Positions 26,371-35,230 of a stretch of DNA of 64,000 bases are shown piece after piece. Source of the stretch: Streptomyces sp. NBC_01549 (GTDB taxonomy: Bacteria > Actinomycetota > Actinomycetes > Streptomycetales > Streptomycetaceae); the NCBI RefSeq assembly GCF_026339955.1, contig NZ_JAPEPW010000001.1, forward strand, positions 1,240,001 through 1,304,000, in the 5' to 3' direction. A program made the translations under genes and the position numbers. Numbering within the stretch: the stretch's first letter is position 1; the number at the start of each line of letters is the position of its first letter. Below the pieces are notes generated by a model that did no database searches, was not told the DNA's origin, and saw nothing but the letters and a program-made list of their open reading frames with translations.

Positions 26371-27396
26371 CTAGAACACCGACTCCGCCTCGTCCATACG
26401 GTCCTTCGGTACCGTCTTCAGCTCCGTGACCGCCTCCGCCAGCGGCACCATCAGCACGTCCGTGCCCCGCAGCGCCGTCATGCGCCCGAAGTCACCGCGG
26501 TGCGCCGCCTCCACCGCGTGCCAGCCGAAGCGGGTGGCGAGCACCCGGTCGTACGCGGTCGGAGTGCCGCCCCTCTGCACATGGCCGAGAATGACCGGCT
26601 TGGCCTCCTTGCCGAGGCGCCGCTCCAGCTCGTACGCCAGCGCCGTGCCGATGCCCTGGAAGCGCTCGTGGCCGAACTGGTCGATGGCTCCGTGCCCGTA
26701 GTCCATGGTGCCCTCGACGGGGTGGGCCCCCTCGGCGACACAGATGACCGCGAACTTCTTGCCGCGGGCGAAACGCTCCTCGACCATCGCCATCACGTCG
26801 GACGGGTCGAAGGGGCGCTCGGGCAGGCAGATGCCGTGGGCGCCGGCCGCCATGCCTGACTCCAGGGCGATCCAGCCCGCGTGCCGGCCCATGACCTCGA
26901 CGACCATCACGCGCTGGTGGGACTCGGCCGTGGTCTTCAGACGGTCCATGGCCTCCGTGGCCACGCCCACCGCCGTGTCGAAACCGAAGGTCCGGTCCGT
27001 CGACGAGATGTCGTTGTCGATCGTCTTCGGGACGCCGACCACCGGCAGCCCCGCGTCCGACAGCATCCGGGCGGCCGTCAGCGTGCCCTCGCCGCCGATC
27101 GGGATCAGCACGTCGATGCCGAACTCGCGGGCCATGTCCTGCGCGTTCTCGCAGGCCTCGCGGAGCCGGTCGCGCTGCAGTCGCGAGGAGCCGAGAATCG
27201 TGCCGCCGAGGGCGAGGATGCCGCTGACCGCGTTGAGGTCGAGGGTGCGGTAGCGGCCGTCGAGCAGGCCCGCGTAGCCGTCCTCGAAGCCGATGACCTC
27301 GTCCCCGAAATTGGTGACCGCTCGGTGCACGACCGACCGGATCACGGCGTTCAGGCCCGGGCAGTCGCCGCCTGCGGTGAGAACTCCGATACGCAT
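26371..27396 (-). CDS. pfkA: ATP-dependent 6-phosphofructokinase
   Basis: 341 aa; phosphorylates fructose-6-phosphate in glycolysis. Seen: MRIGVLTAGGDCPGLNAVIR at the N-terminus, GGEGTL (Gly at the position that selects ATP; PPi enzymes have Asp there), the catalytic PKTIDNDI, and MGRHAGWIAL. Length fits the actinobacterial group. Divergent from pta across a 218-bp region. From memory it corresponds to PfkA2 of S. coelicolor. Confidence 0.95.
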   Translation of the reverse strand: MRIGVLTAGGDCPGLNAVIRSVVHRAVTNFGDEVIGFEDGYAGLLDGRYRTLDLNAVSGILALGGTILGSSRLQRDRLREACENAQDMAREFGIDVLIPIGGEGTLTAARMLSDAGLPVVGVPKTIDNDISSTDRTFGFDTAVGVATEAMDRLKTTAESHQRVMVVEVMGRHAGWIALESGMAAGAHGICLPERPFDPSDVMAMVEERFARGKKFAVICVAEGAHPVEGTMDYGHGAIDQFGHERFQGIGTALAYELERRLGKEAKPVILGHVQRGGTPTAYDRVLATRFGWHAVEAAHRGDFGRMTALRGTDVLMVPLAEAVTELKTVPKDRMDEAESVF

Positions 27397-27485
27397 CGTG
27401 CTGTGTCTCCTGCTCGCTGCTGGTACGTGTGAGCCGTTCCGATTGTTTCATGAGCCGAAGGGCGCCGACGATTCCCTCCTCCCCA

Positions 27486-27522
27486 CCAGGACGTTTGTCC
27501 TGGCGGGCGCCCTAGCTACCCT
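27486..27522 (+). promoter_or_regulatory. putative pta promoter with overlapping hairpin
   Basis: -35 TTGTCC (27495-27500), 16-bp spacer, -10 TACCCT (27517-27522). A 7-bp inverted repeat (CCAGGAC-GTTT-GTCCTGG, 27486-27503) covers the -35 box and could be an operator. Confidence 0.45.
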
Positions 27523-27614
27523 CAGAGGTATTGTCAAGAGGGTTCCGCTCACCCCAGTGGGCCATTTTTCCGAGCCCCGAAACCACCCAGCGCCGCAACG
27601 GATGGAGAGCACGC

Positions 27615-29693
27615 GTGACCCGCAGTGTCTACGTGACCGGGATCGACCGCGGCGACGGCCGCCAGGTCGTCGAGCTGGGGGTCATGGAACTCCTGACTCG
27701 CCAGGTCGACCGGGTGGGCGTCTTCCGTCCGCTCGTCCACGACGGCCCGGACCGGCTCTTCGAGCTGCTGCGCGCCCGCTACCGGCTGGCCCAGGACCCG
27801 GCGAGCGTGTACGGCATGGACTACCACGAGGCGTCCACGCTCCAGGCCGAGCAGGGCGCGGACGAGCTGGTCTCCACCCTCGTCGACCGGTTCCACCGCG
27901 TCGCCCGCGACTACGACGTCGTCCTCGTCCTCGGCACCGACTTCGCCGACACCCAGTTCCCGGACGAGCTGTCGCTGAACGCCCGGCTCGCGAACGAGTT
28001 CGGCGCCTCCGTGATCCCCGTCGTCGGCGGCCGCGGGCAGACCGCCGAGTCCGTGCGCGCCGAGGCCCGCAACGCCTACCGGGCGTACGACGGTCTCGGC
28101 TGCGACGTCCTCGCCATGGTCGTGAACCGGGTGGCCCCGGCCGACCGCGCCGCGATCAGCGAGCGGATCGACCACCGTCTGCCCGTCCCCTGCTACGTCC
28201 TGCCCGACGAACCCGCCCTCTCCGCGCCCACCGTCGCGCAGATCACCCAGGCCCTCGGCGGCACGGTGCTCCTCGGCGACGAAGCGGGCCTCGCCCGGGA
28301 CGCGCTCGACTTCGTCTTCGGCGGCGCGATGCTGCCCAACTTCCTGAACGCCCTGACCCCGGGATGTCTCGTGGTCACCCCGGGCGACCGCGCCGACCTG
28401 GTCGTCGGCGCGCTCGCCGCGCACAGCGCGGGCACCCCGCCCATAGCCGGCCTGGTGCTCACCCTGAACGAGCGGCCCAGCGACGAGGTCCTCACCCTCG
28501 CCGCCCGCCTCGCCCCCGGCACCCCGGTGATCTCGGTGGCCGGGACCTCCTTCCCCACCGCGGCCGAACTCTTCTCCCTGGAGGGGAAGTTGAACGCCGC
28601 CACCCCCCGCAAGGCGGAGACCGCCCTCGGCCTCTTCGAACGCCACGTCGACACCAACGACCTCCTCAGGCGCGTCTCCGCGCCGAGCAGCGACCGCCTC
28701 ACCCCGATGATGTTCGAGCACAAGCTCCTCGAACAGGCCCGCTCCGACAAGCGCCGCGTCGTGCTCCCCGAGGGCACCGAGGCGCGAGTCCTGCACGCCG
28801 CGGAGGTGCTGCTGCGCCGGGGTGTGTGCGACCTGACGCTGCTCGGGCCGGTCGACCAGATCCGCAAGAAGGCCGCCGACCTCGGCATCGACCTGGGCGA
28901 CTGCCAGTTGATCGACCCGGCCACCTCGGAGCTGCGCGAGCGCTTCGCCGAGAAGTACGCCGTCCTGCGCGCCCACAAGGGCGTCACCGTCGAGCTGGCG
29001 TACGACGTCGTCGCCGACGTGAACTACTTCGGGACGCTGATGGTGCAGGAGGGACTCGCCGACGGCATGGTCTCCGGCTCCGTGCACTCCACCGCCGCGA
29101 CCATCCGGCCCGCCTTCGAGATCATCAAGACCAAGCCGGACACCAAGATCGTCTCGTCCGTCTTCTTCATGTGCCTGGCCGACAAGGTCCTGGTGTACGG
29201 CGACTGCGCCGTGAACCCCGACCCGAACGCCGAGCAGCTCTGCGACATCGCCATCCAGTCGGCCGCCACCGCCGAACAGTTCGGCGTCGAGCCCCGGATC
29301 GCGATGCTGTCGTACTCGACGGGCACGTCCGGGTCGGGCGCCGATGTCGACAAGGTGCGCGAGGCCACCGGCCTGGTGCGGCTGCGCCGCGACGACCTGA
29401 AGATCGAGGGGCCGATCCAGTACGACGCCGCGGTCGAGCCGACCGTCGCGGCGACCAAGCTGCCGGACTCCGAGGTCGCCGGGCAGGCCTCCGTGCTGAT
29501 CTTCCCCGACCTCAACACCGGCAACAACACCTACAAGGCCGTACAGCGCTCGGCCGGCGCGATCGCCGTCGGGCCGGTCCTGCAGGGCCTGCGCAAGCCC
29601 GTCAACGACCTGTCCCGCGGGGCGCTGGTACAGGACATCGTCAACACGGTCGCGATCACGGCGATCCAGGCCCAGACTCCGAGCAGGGCATGA
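27615..29693 (+). CDS. pta: phosphate acetyltransferase, long form with BioD-like domain
   Basis: 692 aa; converts acetyl-CoA and phosphate to acetyl phosphate. Seen: N-terminal ~330 residues of the BioD/DRTGG type, beginning RSVYVTGIDRGDGRQVVELG where the P-loop is degenerate; the PTA_PTB catalytic domain from about 360 (FEHKLLEQARSDKRRVVLPEGTEARVL, DGMVSGSVHSTAATIRPAF, YSTGTSGSG, LIFPDLNTGNNTYKAVQR). Start GTG 27615 with GGAGAG 5 nt upstream. The stop overlaps an ATG as ATGA, coupling it to ackA. Confidence 0.95.
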   Translation: MTRSVYVTGIDRGDGRQVVELGVMELLTRQVDRVGVFRPLVHDGPDRLFELLRARYRLAQDPASVYGMDYHEASTLQAEQGADELVSTLVDRFHRVARDYDVVLVLGTDFADTQFPDELSLNARLANEFGASVIPVVGGRGQTAESVRAEARNAYRAYDGLGCDVLAMVVNRVAPADRAAISERIDHRLPVPCYVLPDEPALSAPTVAQITQALGGTVLLGDEAGLARDALDFVFGGAMLPNFLNALTPGCLVVTPGDRADLVVGALAAHSAGTPPIAGLVLTLNERPSDEVLTLAARLAPGTPVISVAGTSFPTAAELFSLEGKLNAATPRKAETALGLFERHVDTNDLLRRVSAPSSDRLTPMMFEHKLLEQARSDKRRVVLPEGTEARVLHAAEVLLRRGVCDLTLLGPVDQIRKKAADLGIDLGDCQLIDPATSELRERFAEKYAVLRAHKGVTVELAYDVVADVNYFGTLMVQEGLADGMVSGSVHSTAATIRPAFEIIKTKPDTKIVSSVFFMCLADKVLVYGDCAVNPDPNAEQLCDIAIQSAATAEQFGVEPRIAMLSYSTGTSGSGADVDKVREATGLVRLRRDDLKIEGPIQYDAAVEPTVAATKLPDSEVAGQASVLIFPDLNTGNNTYKAVQRSAGAIAVGPVLQGLRKPVNDLSRGALVQDIVNTVAITAIQAQTPSRA

Positions 29694-29728
29694 CCACCAC
29701 CATCCGCTACCCAGAAGGCACCCCCGCA

Positions 29729-30946
29729 GTGACCGCCACCCGCGTCCTCGTCCTCAACTCCGGCTCCTCGTCGGTGAAGTACCAGCTGCTCGACATGCGC
29801 GACAGCAGCCGCCTCGCCATGGGCCTCGTCGAGCGCATCGGCGAGGGCACCTCCCGGCTGAAGCACACGGCGCTCACCACGGGCGAGACCCGCGAGACGA
29901 TCGGTCCCGTCGCCGACCACGCCGCCGCCCTGAAGGCCGTCGCCGAGGAGCTGTCCAAGGACGGCCTCGGCCTGGACTCCCCCGAACTGGCCGCGATCGG
30001 CCACCGGGTGGTGCACGGCGGACAGCACTTCACCGAGCCCACGGTCGTCGACGAGACCGTGCTCACCGAGATCGAGCGGCTGATCCCGGTCGCCCCCCTG
30101 CACAACCCGGCGAACCTGACCGGCATCCGCACCGCCCAGGCACTGCGCCCCGACCTCCCCCAGGTCGCCGTCTTCGACACCGCCTTCCACACGACGATGC
30201 CGGAGTCCGCGGCGCGCTACGCGATCGACGTGAAGACCGCCGACGTGCACCGCATCCGGCGGTACGGGTTCCACGGCACCTCGCACGCGTTTGTGTCCCG
30301 GGAGACGGCGAAGCTCCTGGGCAAGGCGCCGCAGGACGTGAACGTCATCGTGCTGCACCTCGGCAACGGCGCCTCCGCCGCCGCCGTACGGGGCGGCCTC
30401 TGTGTGGACACCTCCATGGGGCTCACGCCGCTGGAGGGACTGGTCATGGGCACGCGGTCGGGCGACGTGGATCCCGCGGTCATCTTCCATTTGACGCGTG
30501 TTGGCGGGATGTCCACGGACGAGATCGACACTTTGCTCAACAAGAAGAGCGGCCTGATCGGCCTGTGCGGCGACAACGACATGCGGGAGATCCGTCGCCG
30601 TGTCGACGAGGGTGACGAGCAGGCGCGGCTCGCCTTCGACATCTACATCCACCGTCTGAAGAAGTACATCGGCGCCTACTACGCGGTACTGGGCCGGGTG
30701 GACGCGATCGCCTTCACCGCCGGAGTCGGCGAGAACGCCGCCCCGGTGCGCGAGGCCGCGGTGGCCGGCCTGGAGGAACTCGGCCTGGCGGTCGACGCCG
30801 ACCTGAACGCGGCTCGAGGGGACGGGCCCCGACTCGTCTCCCCCGAGGGCGCACGGGTCGCGGTCGCCGTGGTGCCGACCGACGAGGAACTGGAGATCGC
30901 CACGCAGACCTACGCACTCGTGGGCGCGTCCCACGACCTCATCTGA
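29729..30946 (+). CDS. ackA: acetate kinase
   Basis: 405 aa; makes ATP and acetate from acetyl phosphate (or the reverse). Seen: ASKHA-fold motifs VLVLNSGSSSVKYQLLD, YGFHGTSHAFVS, HLGNGASAAAV and FTAGVGENA. Start GTG 29729 places the NSGSSS motif at the usual distance from the N-terminus and has AGAAGG 10 nt upstream; ATG 29690, overlapping the pta stop, would add 13 residues and is a real alternative. Confidence 0.94.
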   Translation: MTATRVLVLNSGSSSVKYQLLDMRDSSRLAMGLVERIGEGTSRLKHTALTTGETRETIGPVADHAAALKAVAEELSKDGLGLDSPELAAIGHRVVHGGQHFTEPTVVDETVLTEIERLIPVAPLHNPANLTGIRTAQALRPDLPQVAVFDTAFHTTMPESAARYAIDVKTADVHRIRRYGFHGTSHAFVSRETAKLLGKAPQDVNVIVLHLGNGASAAAVRGGLCVDTSMGLTPLEGLVMGTRSGDVDPAVIFHLTRVGGMSTDEIDTLLNKKSGLIGLCGDNDMREIRRRVDEGDEQARLAFDIYIHRLKKYIGAYYAVLGRVDAIAFTAGVGENAAPVREAAVAGLEELGLAVDADLNAARGDGPRLVSPEGARVAVAVVPTDEELEIATQTYALVGASHDLI

Positions 30947-31056
30947 GCGGCACCGCGCCCCCCTCGAACGGGCGGCACCGTGCCACCTCACCTGAGCGGC
31001 AGCGCGCCCCTTTGTATCTTCCGCCAGACGGAATATTCCGTAGCGAAACAAACCGA

Positions 31057-31062
31057 TAGGAT
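31057..31062 (+). promoter_or_regulatory. -10 box of a leaderless pyk transcript
   Basis: TAGGAT ends 6 nt before the pyk ATG (31069) and no ribosome-binding sequence precedes the ATG. The palindrome CGGAATATTCCG (31029-31040) sits where a repressor or the -35 contact would be. Confidence 0.6.
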
Positions 31063-31068
31063 CGCCCT

Positions 31069-32502
31069 ATGCGCCGTTCGAAAATCGTCTGTACTCTCGG
31101 CCCCGCGGTCGACTCCCACGAGCAGCTCGTCACGCTGATCGAAGCCGGCATGAACGTGGCCCGCTTCAACTTCAGCCACGGCACGCAGGCCGAGCACCAG
31201 GGCCGCTACGACCGGGTCCGGGCCGCCGCGGCCGAGACCGGCAGGGCCGTCGGTGTCCTCGCCGACCTGCAGGGCCCGAAGATCCGTCTGGAGACCTTCG
31301 CCGAGGGACCCGTCGAGCTGGTGCGCGGTGACGAGTTCACCATCACCGTCGAGGACGTCCCCGGCGACAAGCACATCTGCGGCACGACCTACAAGGGCCT
31401 GCCCGGTGACGTCTCCAAGGGCGACCCGATCCTCATCAACGACGGCAACGTCGAGCTGAAGGTCGTCGAGGTCGACGGTGCCCGGGTCAAGACGGTCGTC
31501 ATCGAGGGCGGTGTGATCTCGGACCACAAGGGCATCAACCTGCCCGGCACGGCGGTGAACGTGCCGGCGCTGTCCGAGAAGGACGTCGAGGACCTGCGCT
31601 TCGCCCTGCGGATGGGCTGCGACATGGTCGCCCTGTCCTTCGTGCGGGACGCCAACGACGTGAACGACGTGCACAAGGTGATGGACGAGGAGGGCCGCCG
31701 GGTCCCCGTCATCGCCAAGGTGGAGAAGCCGCAGGCGGTCGAGAACATGGAGGCTGTCGTCGCGGCGTTCGACGCCGTCATGGTGGCCCGCGGTGACCTG
31801 GCCGTCGAGTACCCGCTCGAGAAGGTCCCGATGGTGCAGAAGCGCCTCGTGGAACTGTGCCGCCGCAACGCCAAGCCGGTGATCGTCGCGACCCAGATGA
31901 TGGAGTCGATGATCACCAACTCCCGCCCGACCCGCGCCGAGGCTTCGGACGTGGCCAACGCGATCCTCGACGGCGCCGACGCGGTCATGCTCTCCGCCGA
32001 GTCGAGCGTGGGCGCGTACCCGATCGAGACGGTCAAGACGATGTCGAAGATCGTCGTGGCGGCGGAGGAGGAACTCCTCTCCAAGGGGCTGCAGCCGTTG
32101 GTCCCGGGCAAGAAGCCGCGCACGCAGGGTGGTTCGGTCGCCCGTGCCGCCTGCGAGATCGCCGACTTCCTCGGCGGCAAGGGCCTGGTCGCCTTCACCA
32201 AGTCGGGTGACACCGCCCGTCGGCTCTCCCGCTATCGCGCGGCCCAGCCGATCCTGGCCTTCACCACCGACGAGGGCACCCGCAACCAGCTCGCGCTGAG
32301 CTGGGGCGTCGAGTCGCACGTCGTGCCGTTCGTGAACAGCACCGACGAGATGGTCGACCTCGTCGACCACGAGCTCCAGAAGCTCCGGCGCTTCAACGAC
32401 GGCGACATCGTCGTGATGACCGCCGGCTCGCCCCCCGGCGTCCCCGGCACCACCAACATGGTCCGGATCCACCACCTGGGCGAGAGCAGCCGCACCGCCT
32501 GA
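31069..32502 (+). CDS. pyk: pyruvate kinase
   Basis: 477 aa; last glycolytic step, phosphoenolpyruvate to pyruvate with ATP formation. Seen: MRRSKIVCTLGPAVDS, NFSHGTQAEH, Lys in VIAKVEKPQAVENM, the MVARGDLAVEYP metal site, ATQMMESMI and the C-terminal allosteric domain. Probably translated from a leaderless mRNA. With pfkA, pta and ackA it forms a short block of central-carbon genes; from memory it corresponds to Pyk2. Confidence 0.96.
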   Translation: MRRSKIVCTLGPAVDSHEQLVTLIEAGMNVARFNFSHGTQAEHQGRYDRVRAAAAETGRAVGVLADLQGPKIRLETFAEGPVELVRGDEFTITVEDVPGDKHICGTTYKGLPGDVSKGDPILINDGNVELKVVEVDGARVKTVVIEGGVISDHKGINLPGTAVNVPALSEKDVEDLRFALRMGCDMVALSFVRDANDVNDVHKVMDEEGRRVPVIAKVEKPQAVENMEAVVAAFDAVMVARGDLAVEYPLEKVPMVQKRLVELCRRNAKPVIVATQMMESMITNSRPTRAEASDVANAILDGADAVMLSAESSVGAYPIETVKTMSKIVVAAEEELLSKGLQPLVPGKKPRTQGGSVARAACEIADFLGGKGLVAFTKSGDTARRLSRYRAAQPILAFTTDEGTRNQLALSWGVESHVVPFVNSTDEMVDLVDHELQKLRRFNDGDIVVMTAGSPPGVPGTTNMVRIHHLGESSRTA

Positions 32503-32521
32503 CCCGCGGTCCCCGTACGCC

Positions 32522-32560
32522 ACTGAGGGCGCCTCCTGCCGGGCAGAGGGCGCCCTCAGT
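32522..32560. terminator. 12-bp terminator after pyk
   Basis: ACTGAGGGCGCC (32522-32533) pairs perfectly with 32549-32560 around a 15-nt loop, between the convergent pyk gene and the hypothetical gene at 32575. Confidence 0.8.
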
Positions 32561-32574
32561 CGTCTGTCGGGTCC

Positions 32575-32982
32575 TCAGCCGACGGTGCCCGACTCCACCG
32601 GGAAGTCCGGGGGCCAAGGCTGCGAGATGTCGAACAAGGAAGGATCCTCGAACGTGCGGGCCGCCTCACGCCAGGAGGGAGCGCCCGAGACGACGAAACT
32701 CCTGCCGGCCGGGTCGATCATCCATGTGTAGGAGGCGTCGCCTTCGGCCAGTTCATGACGTTCCCGCAGTTCCGCGAACTCCGTCTCGGAAGCCCGCCGG
32801 ATGCGCAGTCCCTTCTCGTAGATGGGCTTGAGGAGCATCAGCTCCACGTGCCCGAAGTACACCTCGACCCGGGTATCGGTCCCGTCGATCAGGGTGGCGT
32901 CGCTGCGCAGGAGGAGCTGACGGTGTGACGCGGCGAAGCTCACCACCCGGAACAGCCGACCCTCGCGCACGAACTCTGGCAT
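32575..32982 (-). CDS. hypothetical protein (135 aa)
   Basis: I do not recognise a family. A soluble, mixed alpha/beta protein without signal peptide or membrane segment; notable segments are HRQLLLRSDATLIDGTDTRVEVYFGHVELMLL and YTWMIDPAGRSFVVSG. ATG 32982 has a GGGAGA ribosome site. Codon use is normal for the window, so it is a real gene, isolated between two terminators. Confidence 0.75.
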   Translation of the reverse strand: MPEFVREGRLFRVVSFAASHRQLLLRSDATLIDGTDTRVEVYFGHVELMLLKPIYEKGLRIRRASETEFAELRERHELAEGDASYTWMIDPAGRSFVVSGAPSWREAARTFEDPSLFDISQPWPPDFPVESGTVG

Positions 32983-33230
32983 CGCTGTGTTCTCCCTGTC
33001 TTCGGCTCACTGCGCCCAGTCGGGCCTGGGCGTGGAGTGATGTCCCTCGCTGATGAGGTCAGCGGGGACTCGCACGCGCGCACGCCCGCGCATCACACGC
33101 TGGTCGTGCTTCCCCGGTGCCGCCCCCATGCCGCGGCTGGTCATGCACACGGCAAAGTCACTCCATGAGGAAGATGTGAAAGTTGTAAACGACTTTCAAA
33201 GGAGTCCTCTGGAGGTTCGAAGAGTCCGTT
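32983..33230. other. gene-free stretch upstream of the 135-aa hypothetical gene
   Basis: No convincing gene. It holds the inverted repeat TGAAAGT-8 nt-ACTTTCA (33177-33198) in a locally A/T-rich patch, which could be an operator or promoter element for the minus-strand gene that starts at 32982. Confidence 0.4.
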
Positions 33231-33283
33231 CAGGACTGTGGCCCGGCCCTCCGCGCGAGCGGAGGAACCGGGCCACAGTCCTG
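33231..33283 (-). terminator. 16-bp terminator of the secreted-protein operon
   Basis: CAGGACTGTGGCCCGG (33231-33246) is perfectly complementary to 33268-33283; the loop contains a second small stem (CCGC/GCGG). It lies 33 bp beyond the stop of the gene ending at 33316. Confidence 0.85.
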
Positions 33284-33315
33284 TGTGCGGCTCCCGAACG
33301 GGCCCTGTGGGGTGC

Positions 33316-34590
33316 TCAGTCGATGTACTGGTGCAGCCTGGGTATCGTCAGCGTGCCGCCGAACTGGCCGGCCTGTACGACCTTCACCTTGGTGAAGTAG
33401 ATCAGCGGGATGTTCAGCGGCGGCGGGTTGTCCGGGCTGAACGTGATCGGGATCAGGCCGAGCAGGTTGCCCGAGATGCTCTCGGTGTACATGACCGTCT
33501 TGCCGCCGCGGATCGTGGACGTCGTACCGCTGCCCGCCTGCACGTGGTACGTCTTGCCCGACTGCTCGTCCTTCACCGTCTGGTGCAGATCGCCGATGTC
33601 GGTGCCGTCCGAGATCACGTACTTCAGGACCTTCTTGACCGTGCCGTTGGCGGTCTTCACCTTCACGATGCCCTGGTAGTCAGCGCCCTTGAGCAGCAGC
33701 GAACTCGCGTTCAGGTACCAGGGGTCGTCGGGCAGGGTCACGGGGGTGTCGAGGCCGCCCTCATCGTCCGTGGCGACCGGGCAGTCCGACGCGTCCGTGG
33801 TGGAGCTCGGGGACGAGGTGGCCGCGTCGGCCGCGTCCTTGACCGCCTTGGTGGTGTCCTCGGCCGCCTTGGTCGCGGTGGAGGTCGTGTCCTTCACGGT
33901 GTCCTTGACCGTGTCGGCGACCTTGTCGGTGGTGTCCTTGACCGTGCCCGCGACCGTGCCGGACGTGCTCTTGTCGCCGGTGTCCTTGGTCGCGCTCGCC
34001 GAGGCGGAGGCCGACGGCGTGGGGCTGGCGGTGGCACTCGCGGTGGAGTCGCTGCCGCCGGTCAAGACGCCCGTGATCGCGTCGCCGATGGTGCCCAGCA
34101 GGTCGCCCCCGCTGCTCGCGGACGCCGACGGGGTCGCCGTCGCCGTGCTGCCACCACCGCTGCTCTGCGCCGACTTGCTCGCGGACGGCGTCGGCGTGGA
34201 CCCGCCCTTGTCGTCGGAACCTGAATCCGACGAAGAGGTCTTGTCCGGCGACGACGACGCACTGGCCGAGGGGGTCGACTCCGGCTTGTAGGCGGACGCG
34301 GAGGAGGTCGGGCTGGCCGACGTGTCCTTGTCGGCCAGGGCCTCGACGCACTTCTTGTACTCGTCGGCCGTCAGGCTCTTGGCGGACGAGTGGTCGTCGG
34401 CCTGCGCGAGTGTCGGCGTGAACCCCATCCCCATGAGGACCGCGGTCGGCATCGCCGCGAGGGCGACGGCCTTGCCCGCGGGCACGTGGAACCTGGTGAA
34501 CAGCGGCTTCCTCGGGGCCGCGTGGCGCGGCCCGGTTCTCACCCGGGACTCGTCCACATCAGTCCCGTGGATCGCCTCGTCAGCCGGCAC
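33316..34590 (-). CDS. exported protein with long Ser/Thr/Ala-rich linker
   Basis: 424 aa, family not recognised. Seen: a hydrophobic export segment near 38-63 (GKAVALAAMPTAVLMGMGFTPTLAQA) after a charged N-terminus; a low-complexity linker from ~85 to 270 rich in Ser/Thr/Ala/Asp with repeats of VKDTTDKVADTVKDTVKDTT type; and a compact C-terminal domain (~280-424: TPVTLPDDPWYLNASSLLLKGADYQGIVKV). GTG 34590 has AGGAGG 4 nt upstream. Overlaps the upstream gene by 11 bp, so it is the third gene of an operon. The linker resembles wall-spanning segments. Confidence 0.8.
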   Translation of the reverse strand: MPADEAIHGTDVDESRVRTGPRHAAPRKPLFTRFHVPAGKAVALAAMPTAVLMGMGFTPTLAQADDHSSAKSLTADEYKKCVEALADKDTSASPTSSASAYKPESTPSASASSSPDKTSSSDSGSDDKGGSTPTPSASKSAQSSGGGSTATATPSASASSGGDLLGTIGDAITGVLTGGSDSTASATASPTPSASASASATKDTGDKSTSGTVAGTVKDTTDKVADTVKDTVKDTTSTATKAAEDTTKAVKDAADAATSSPSSTTDASDCPVATDDEGGLDTPVTLPDDPWYLNASSLLLKGADYQGIVKVKTANGTVKKVLKYVISDGTDIGDLHQTVKDEQSGKTYHVQAGSGTTSTIRGGKTVMYTESISGNLLGLIPITFSPDNPPPLNIPLIYFTKVKVVQAGQFGGTLTIPRLHQYID

Positions 34591-35125
34591 TGTGCCTCCT
34601 GTTCAACCCGTTCGCCGGGCTCGTTCCTGACAGATCGTTCGGCTCGCCCAGCCCGTCCGTGCCCCCTGCTGCCATCCCCTGGGCGTTGCCCCCGTTCCCG
34701 GCCGCCGTCTTGACCGACTCCGCCTCGGGCTTTCCCGGCGCCCAGGCGACCGCCATGGCCCCACCGACCATGGAGAACAGGAAGCCGATCAGGAAGCCAC
34801 CGAAGTTCGAGACGGGAACAGACACCAGCGCCAGCAGGATCGCCGCGACTCCGGCGAAGGTCTGGACATGTTTCTGGAACCAGAGGCTGACACCCAGCAC
34901 GACGAGCAGCACGCCGATGATCAAGGAACCCGCACCGGCGGTGGTCGACATCGCCAGGGTCAGGTTGCCGAGCTGGAGGTTCGCGTAGGGGAAGTACATG
35001 ATCGGAATACCGCCGAGCAGGACGAAGAGTCCTGCCCAGAACGGCCGGTTGCCGCGCCAGACCCGGAAGTTCTGACGAAAGACTCGGAGATAGTGCTCGT
35101 CCTGAACGGGCGACTCGGCGCTCAT
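34580..35125 (-). CDS. DUF6114-like four-helix membrane protein
   Basis: 181 aa. Seen: a short cytoplasmic start (VFRQNFRVWRGNRPFWAG), then about four membrane helices (LFVLLGGIPIMYFPYA, AGAGSLIIGVLLVVLGVSLWF, FAGVAAILLALVSVPVSNFGGF, LIGFLFSMVGGAMAVAWAP) and an Ala/Gly-rich tail. Start ATG 35125; a longer frame to 35179 has a worse context. The neighbouring pair resembles the DUF6230/DUF6114 gene pair common in Streptomyces; the names are from memory. Confidence 0.8.
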   Translation of the reverse strand: MSAESPVQDEHYLRVFRQNFRVWRGNRPFWAGLFVLLGGIPIMYFPYANLQLGNLTLAMSTTAGAGSLIIGVLLVVLGVSLWFQKHVQTFAGVAAILLALVSVPVSNFGGFLIGFLFSMVGGAMAVAWAPGKPEAESVKTAAGNGGNAQGMAAGGTDGLGEPNDLSGTSPANGLNRRHSAG

Positions 35126-35230
35126 GGAAAACAGCTCCCTGGAACGGCGTTGCTGTGAGAAGTTCACGTACTGCAGCAAGGGTGGAACGGGCGGGAGCGC
35201 CTCAGGCTCCCCCGCCCGTTCAAGGGGTGC

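Noticed and set aside
26371-27396. PPi-dependent phosphofructokinase
   Set aside because: The motif is GGEGTL, with Gly at the position where PPi enzymes have Asp.
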